DNA of 64,000 bases. Origin: Hofstenia miamia. Taxonomy: Eukaryota > Xenacoelomorpha > Acoela > Hofsteniidae. The stretch covers positions 89,556 through 153,555 of the forward strand of contig CABFPE010000684.1 of NCBI GenBank assembly GCA_900660155.1, in the 5' to 3' direction. How positions within the stretch are numbered: position 1 is the first letter of the stretch; each line of letters opens with the position of its first letter. Made by a program: the position numbers and the translations under genes. Below, piece by piece: positions 58,501-64,000 of this stretch. The notes beneath the pieces were generated by a model. That model made no database searches, was not told where the DNA came from, and saw only the letters and a program-made list of their open reading frames with translations.

Positions 58501-61036
58501 TATATATAAAAAAGGTGACAACCTAAACGCAAAAAATTATAGACCCATTTGTATTACACATCATTTTAGCAAACACTTTAAAAAACTGTTGTGTATTCAA
58601 ATAAACGCATTCCTAAAATCTGAAAACATCCTATCGAATAAGCAATTTGGTTTTCGTGCTGGGCATAGCACCCAGGACGCAATTTTATCGATCACGCAAC
58701 AAATTAAGTCTAATATATCTCATAATAAGTGCAGTTGTGTAGCATTACTAGATTTAAGTAAGGCATTCAATTCAATGAATTTCGATATCTTGCAAGACAA
58801 GCTTATAAATTATAATTTTGGTGTTAACTCAATTAATTTAATTATGAAAATAGACAGCAGCGTGTAATATTAAACAGTAAAAAATCAAGTTATGTTACAA
58901 CCGACCGTGGGGTGCCCCAAGGTACTGTACTTGGCCCTATTTTATTTGCAATTTTTGTAAATGATATAATAAAACATGTTAAATACAGCGACATTTACCA
59001 ATATTCCGACGACACATGCCTAATTAGTAACGCAAAAAATGCTTTTGATGCTACAAAAAACCTCCAAACTGATATAGAAAAATTAAACAATTATTTTACT
59101 AATAATCAACTGAAACTAAATATTGAAAATCTCAATTTAAATTTTTTCACCGAAGGCACAAAGAAATCTAATCAATAATATAGAACTAAAGATAAATAAT
59201 GAGTCAATAAAGCAAAGTGAATCAGTCAGCTATTTAGGAGTGGAGATAGATATTGAATTAACATTTGAAAAATTTCTACTGAATAAGATTCAAAAAATTA
59301 CTGCAGGCCTTAGATATCTTTATCACTTACGTAATGTAATATCAAGCAATTATCATAAACAACTAATACATGCTTTCTGTTTGTCTCATTTTCAATACTG
59401 TTCTTTTCTTTTAACTAACCTAAATTCGAAACATCGTATGCTTCTCTCAAAGACATTTAATTGGTGTATAAAAACTCTAAACTTTTCACCAAAGCATGAC
59501 GAAGCATCAGTATATCGTAATAAATATAAAATATTATCTCCGTTCTATCAAATTCATATGCATATGCTATCTATCTTATTTAAATTCAAATCTCTACAAA
59601 TTTCTCCTTTTCATTTATGACTATATTAAATTAAATGAGCGATCGCAAAAATTTTTGTATTTAGATAAAAATTATAATGGCTTTCATCACATATCAATTA
59701 AACTGTGGAATAATTTAGATTATGAAACGCGAATAGAAAAAAACTATAAAAAGTTTAGAAAAAAACTGAAACAATTTCTTCTAATAAAACAGTATACATT
59801 AGGGGACGATAATACACTTCATGCATTCGAAACATACATCCAACATTGAGCACCTACACAAACATCCACTCAAACATTGATTATATTATTATATATTGTA
59901 TATATTAATTTGTAGTAATTTGTTCATGTTTATTTTCTTTTGTCATGTGTTAGTTTGTAGATATTGTATACATATAATGCGCAATAAATTTGCAAAAAAA
60001 AAAATAGTAATGTAAACGTCATATTTTTTAAAGGAAATTCATATTTTTTACTGTCGATAATATTTTTACTTAACCAAATCTTAGTTTAGAGCAATATTTC
60101 GGAACTTTAAATTTAACATATTTATATACATTTTACAAAAGCAAAAATATATTCAAAAAAAGACATGATACAAGTTCAAAATAACCAGTTGGAAACACTA
60201 TTAATCACTGTTTCTAGAATAATAAACAACGACTAAGCCAAAGTATTTAGAAGGTTGATGAAAGATAACTTTCTGTCATAAAAAGAAATCAATGTTTAGC
60301 AATATTTGTTTAATAATAATAATGCATTGAAGATACAATTTTTTCTTTTGTTAGATCGAAATTAAATCATAGAATTAATTTTTATAATATAAGTAAATTA
60401 TTCTCAAACCTTACTCAATAAAGGAAAATTATATGTATTTAGAAAACTCCAATCGAGAAGACCCGCATCTTCCAGCAAATCTAATGGACCATCGAAAAAT
60501 ATGGAGGCTGTATCCCAAAAAGCAAGAGCTAAAATATAAGAGTTATGTTTCTGTTTTTGAGTTAACAAAAAAGATTCATTTTGCTACGATGCATACACGT
60601 ATACATGACAATTGCAAAAATAAATTTCAATTCTATTTGTAATATAATCGATTTTACTAAAATTAATTTGAAATATCTAAATATGCTGAATAAATAGAAA
60701 TGTTTTTTAGGCTTAGATACAGACTATGTTTGAAAACCATTACGTGATTTTAAATATTGCTGAAAATTCCAAATATTTGAGAAATAATAATTTATATTTC
60801 AATTTGCTTACGAGGAAATACCTTATTACTAATATCTACTCAGATTGTAAATATTTGTACAAAATACCTTGTATATATACAGTAGCAGAATTGCTGACTT
60901 GCATTGAGAAAATTGTTAAGAAACTAAAACTATTCCCAATTATTCCAACACATGAAATCACGACTGTGTACCATGATATTATAAAAATCACAATTTCTTC
61001 ATTCGCAGTGTACGTACACGAGGAGTTGCCAATCAT
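55572..61036 (-). CDS. Class-A (rhodopsin-like) GPCR, three exons, 299 aa (gene 2)
   Basis: Minus-strand exons are 61036-60868, 60528-60415 and 56188-55572, with phase-1 introns of 339 and 4226 bp. Exon lengths of 169 and 114 nt are identical to gene 1. The N terminus is MIGNSSC (NSS glycosylation site), TM1 GIIGNSFSF, TM2 LAFWDTASIFF, TM3 WIVVIISIDR (DR 116-117), ECL2 ECNTGYCK, TM5 with conserved Pro (SFIPIMLVIVCN), and TM7 NNGGNFFLYILLAKRFR with a basic C tail. Splice sites are CAAG|gtatt, ttttag|CT, TTGA|gtaagg, atttag|CT. There is no Cys at the TM3 start. Roughly half of the residues match gene 1 by eye. A CR1/L2 LINE lies antisense in intron 2. It is probably a peptide or orphan chemosensory receptor; the ligand is unknown. 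The frame is intact, so it is likely functional. Confidence 0.88.
56412..56728 (+). pseudogene. LINE ORF1, C-terminal esterase (SGNH) part
   Basis: The frame contains FNVIPVFKKF and then LDGIHLSRNGIKQMTHILKN. The D-x2-HLS-x2-G pattern is block V (catalytic Asp/His) of the SGNH esterase found in ORF1 of CR1 and related LINEs. Blocks I and III would be upstream and are missing, so ORF1 is 5'-truncated. The frame ends at a stop at 56726-56728. Confidence 0.75.
56937..56963 (+). other. 2A-like ribosome-skipping motif (GDIETNPGP)
   Basis: Codons 56937-56963 read GDIETNPGP, preceded by a hydrophobic/Leu-rich run (FFLLKLILS). This matches the 2A consensus D-V/I-E-x-N-P-G-P exactly. It lies near the N terminus of the LINE ORF2 frame. 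In characterised cases the peptide bond before the last Pro is not formed during translation. 2A sequences are known at ORF2 N termini of some CR1/L2-type LINEs, so the position fits. Confidence 0.85.
57020..59850 (+). pseudogene. LINE ORF2 (AP endonuclease and reverse transcriptase)
   Basis: The endonuclease spans ~57030-57660: SLNANRNDFLKLIQKLEKN, then IITETWLKPDID (the catalytic ETWL), GRGGGLMIIV, and SDHALCTYI (the SDH motif) at ~57625. The RT spans ~58380-59180: NYRPICITHHFSKHFKKL, QFGFRAGHSTQDAI, LDLSKAFNSMNFDIL, VPQGTVLGPILF, and YQYSDDTCLIS (the Y-x-DD box as YSDD). A C-terminal tail has KLWNNLDYETRI. About five or six frame changes or stops separate the blocks, so it is no longer autonomous. 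Target-primed reverse transcription is the family's mechanism. Confidence 0.85.
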
Positions 61037-61479
61037 CATTAAATGAAGAAGAAGGAAAATTTGTGCTATTTATTTGGGAACGTGAGAAAAGTTCCGTGGC
61101 AACAAATTCTAATTGGATAAAATTTTTTCTGTAAGAAGCCTTCACTATGCAATTGCAAATTCGAAAGACATCTAAAGTTGCTTTATTAAAATGCTGTGAA
61201 TTTTTAATGCTGTTAAAAGCAATTGTTTACCTAAGAAAAGAAATTATTATTGCAAAGAATAAGTAAAAATGCATTAAATTTCTATTGTAATGTTCATAGA
61301 TCTGAACATTACATTATTGCTATTCAAAGAAATCATTTTTTATACAAACATTGATGATGTATTTTAGCACCAAATGACTTCTTACCATTATTCTTAGACA
61401 CCTTGAAAAGTTTGAAGCATTTGCTTTGCGTAGATTTAGAAATACTAAAACTGTTTGTATAAATAACTTACTTCAATCC
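61037..61479. other. Upstream region of GPCR gene 2
   Basis: AT-rich. It must contain the 5' UTR and promoter of the minus-strand receptor gene. No core promoter motif is obvious. Confidence 0.4.
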
Positions 61480-61900
61480 AACAGTCAACACACAACATGT
61501 TGCTGCTCTCACACATCAGCATGACACACCAGTGTCAATTCAAACTGTACAGCGACGATTAAATATAAAAAAGTCTGAATTCGTACCAAAAGGTCATGAA
61601 GCCACACCTCAAAAAGACAATGATGACCAAATGGTTAAAGTGTCGTGAGGAACTATGCTAATTGGACGCTAGAAGACTGGTCTCAGATGCTTTGGTCTGA
61701 TGAGAAATCTATTGAAAATTTCTCCACTCGTGTTCACCACAATCACTGTCCGTCTGGTAAGCACCACAAAAATCGATACACAATTCAATCTATAAAAAAT
61801 TCTCAATCCCTGATTGTCTGGAGCTGTTTCAGTAAGTCGGATCGTGACCCACTTACATTCCTAGTGAAAAACACCCTCTCAATAGTACGGTTTATATTAA
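61480..61900 (+). pseudogene. Tc1-like transposase fragment
   Basis: Blocks in order are HDTPVSIQTVQRRLNIKKSE (end of the HTH region), KPHLKKTM, LEDWSQMLWSDEKSIENF (first catalytic Asp in WSDE), GKHHKNRYTI, and SLIVWSCFSKSDRDPLTFL. There are at least two frame changes. The remaining catalytic residues are not recognisable. It is a different Tc1 lineage from the 40.9-kb copy, judging by sequence. No terminal repeats were found. Confidence 0.75.
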
Positions 61901-62529
61901 ATGATGAATCTTTCTGCGAAAAAGGTATTTTAAAAGATTCAAAATTAGCAAAAATGTTCCAGAATATTGTCAACATTTTTCCAACTTTTTGGCAAAATAT
62001 CCGAACAGTTTTACTAGGGCTAATGATATTACACATTTTTCTGAATTAGCATTTTGTTTTTATGAATGTTCAATGATAAAATACAGTGAATCCATTATAA
62101 TATTCAATCTATTCATTCTAATTTTAATATTGATAATCAAATATAAGAACACTTCATTCAAAGCAAATGATTTGTTTTTAGAAATTGCTCTTATAGCAAT
62201 TCATTAATTTCGGAAACTTGTTTCACATTGAAGATTTGCGACTTGTAAGTAACATCCAATACCAAGAGTAATCCTTGAAAATCCAGAAATTATTAATGTA
62301 CTACAAGGACCTCTTTTAGAAATTATAAATTTAATAGTTTAAAGTGAAGTATATCCCAATTTTGCTAAGCAATCTGTTGAAAAACATTTTTAAGGAAATT
62401 CTATTTAGATCACGATCTTTTTTCAAATTACAGAAAAATATGGAATATACTTTACATTAGGAAATTAATTGAAGCAGCTATTGCAAGTTAAATTATTAAA
62501 AATATTTATCAAAATGATTTGCTTCAAGA

Positions 62530-62860
62530 ATTTTAATCTGCAAATAGAAAACAATTCTCAGTTGAAAATACATTAATCAATGTATTTGGTGATATTCCTC
62601 TAGTTCTTGGTTGACAATGGAAAATGAGCTTTTATTATTCTTATTGACTTTATCAACTATGATATTAAGATCAAAATCTTACCAAAAATTGAATTTAGAA
62701 TATATCCTTTGGTTGGATTAGATCATATTTTAATCAAATCGTTCAATTACCTATATTTCCTGGTGTTCCTCATCACAGGTCTATTCTTATCTCAATTTTA
62801 TATACTCTTTACAATTCTTTTCTAGAAAAAATATGTTTACAGAATTAAATGCCCTTTTTG
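62530..62860 (+). pseudogene. Decayed LINE reverse transcriptase fragment
   Basis: Blocks are KQFSVENTLINVFGDIPLVL (compare the STe-AL box), IILIDFINYDI (decayed DLSKAFD), and GVPHHRSILISILYTLYNSF (decayed VPQGSILGPLLFTLYIND). They are in RT order over ~300 bp with several breaks. It is an older and different copy from the LINE at 56.4-60.0 kb. Confidence 0.55.
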
Positions 62861-64000
62861 CATCAGTTTTTTATCAAAGAAAATTGTTTAAAGCCGAAAT
62901 CTTATTATTTTGAGTTTATAAGCCCTACTGATAAAAAATGTACAAAAATGAAAAATATCCTTGGCGCAGCCTTGGAAATTTAGAAATTTCGATAATTTTA
63001 GTATTGATTTTTACAAGTTTATTTAAGGTAATAGCCTAATTCCCGAATATGGGTTTTGGGAGAGGCCTGCGGGACCAGTTATACTTGCTCCTGCTCCCGT
63101 CCGGTTCTCATTTCAAAAATTCTTTCTTGATCCTGGTCTAGAACAGTTCATTTTGGTCCCACTCCTTGTTTGGTACCGGTAGTTATCAGCGCCTTTAAAC
63201 TTGCTATAACATATCACGTTAAAATATTTTTTGTTAGATAACGAAAATATACAATATCTCTAAACATAGCCACATAAGATATGTGCTGAAGCTCAACACA
63301 TCAAAGTAACTGGTGTAGTTAATATTTAGCGTACTATTTCTAAGTAAATGGAATACTTAATATATAATATACTAAGATGAGAATTATTGATAATATGCTT
63401 ATGTAGATACTTATGAACCCGGAACACTTAGTCCAAATCCCACCCGTATCTCTTTTCCGAAGTATTATTTTTGGTCCCAATATCTGGTTTCAGTCCGTCA
63501 AGATACGAGCACTATCAGTTTTGGTCGCTATTAGCTCGTATTTAGCAAAACAGAACAAAATATAAATTCTTGATGTATGTTTTGAAGCATCCTCAAAATC
63601 GGAATATTTAGGCTAAAATTACTATTTTGAATTACAATATTTGTCCATTGTGCCTGCTTACTCCAGAAATATGTCTTTATTGAGTTACAAGCTAGAGTAT
63701 TAGTTGAATTTCCATATTTGGGTTTGTTTGCTAAATATTGTACTCTACGAAATTCTTTAAGAAAAAATTATATATATATATATATATATATCATTAAATT
63801 TACAAAATTGTTTTGACTTTACTTAATAAATTCAAAATTACGGTGCTCATATAATTTTTGCTTTCAAAAGAAAAGATCGTATTACATATTTTAATAACTC
63901 AACATTGGTTATAAACCAAATTATGCATCACTTATAAGATTGCCATTATGGTGTGTAAGAGCATACAGAACACGGCTCCATCATGCATTTTACAACCACA
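62861..64000. other. AT-rich end of window with GC-richer patches
   Basis: No gene recognised. GC-richer patches at 63040-63200 and 63420-63540 share TTTTGGTCCC and could be decayed MITE ends. A TA microsatellite lies at 63769-63791. Confidence 0.4.

Larger units (their letters stand above)
56412..60003 (+). mobile_element. CR1/L2-group LINE, 5'-truncated, inside intron 2 of GPCR gene 2
   Basis: In order, it contains the end of an esterase-type ORF1, a 2A-like motif, an AP endonuclease, a reverse transcriptase with C-terminal domain, a short AT-rich 3' UTR and an A-rich end (AATAAATTTGC plus A-tract to 60003). It is antisense to the host gene. ORF2 is interrupted by several frame changes, two of which coincide with TA-dinucleotide tracts (57020-57040 and 58496-58509). 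No clear target duplication was found. Confidence 0.85.

Noticed and set aside
60433-60642. 69-aa plus-strand frame at 60.4 kb
   Set aside because: The minus strand here is exon 2 of GPCR gene 2; the plus frame is its shadow.

Overview
This is a 64-kb piece of an AT-rich, intron-bearing invertebrate animal genome. The evidence is spliced three-exon rhodopsin-class GPCR genes, P-element, hAT, mariner and Tc1 DNA transposons, a CR1/L2-group LINE, a Penelope-like element with a GIY-YIG domain, and Ty3/gypsy LTR elements. I cannot name the species. There are no bacterial-style operons, and I saw no rRNA or tRNA genes and no CRISPR array. The window is a draft scaffold: a 1000-N gap (14915-15914), an 18-N gap (37225-37242) and single Ns at 604, 17660, 38296, 39596 and 39694, several of which sit beside near-identical local duplications that look like assembly artefacts.

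Layout. 1-3141: part of a minus-strand Ty3/gypsy element (family A: LTR, primer-binding site, gag, protease). 3300-7530: one arm of an inverted segmental duplication of the GPCR locus at 32.5-35.7 kb, split by a family-A solo LTR with 4-bp target duplications and by an internally deleted mariner. 7.85-26.8 kb: a graveyard of a second LTR family (family B), with several diverged LTRs, two copies of an unfamiliar gag-like ORF region on opposite strands, a pol fragment, and a family-B LTR inserted inside that pol. 21.4-30.9 kb is otherwise mostly featureless AT-rich DNA. 30982-34129: a complete three-exon GPCR gene (298 aa). 35.8-42.2 kb: hAT, Penelope, Tc1 and LINE remnants and a compact GC-rich cassette. 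43127-46550: a THAP-containing P-element-like transposon. 47.1-47.7 kb: a GPCR pseudogene. 48.3-50.1 kb: a decayed multicopy invertebrate orphan gene carrying a hAT MITE. 51.1-52.1 kb: a dispersed repeat with two further hAT MITEs. 55572-61036: a second complete GPCR gene (299 aa, minus strand), whose 4.2-kb second intron holds a CR1/L2-type LINE with an esterase ORF1 and a 2A-type motif. 61.5-64 kb: Tc1 and LINE fragments.

The host genes here are one small receptor family. Two intact paralogues share exactly the same exon lengths and intron phases (169 nt, 114 nt, then the long exon; both introns phase 1). One pseudogene and one exon fragment are relics of the same family. They look like a lineage-specific FMRFamide-receptor-like or orphan class-A GPCR expansion that is still duplicating. 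Most of the rest is transposon sediment of different ages, and hand counts suggest strong CpG loss in the 6.7-30 kb part compared with the 55-60 kb part.
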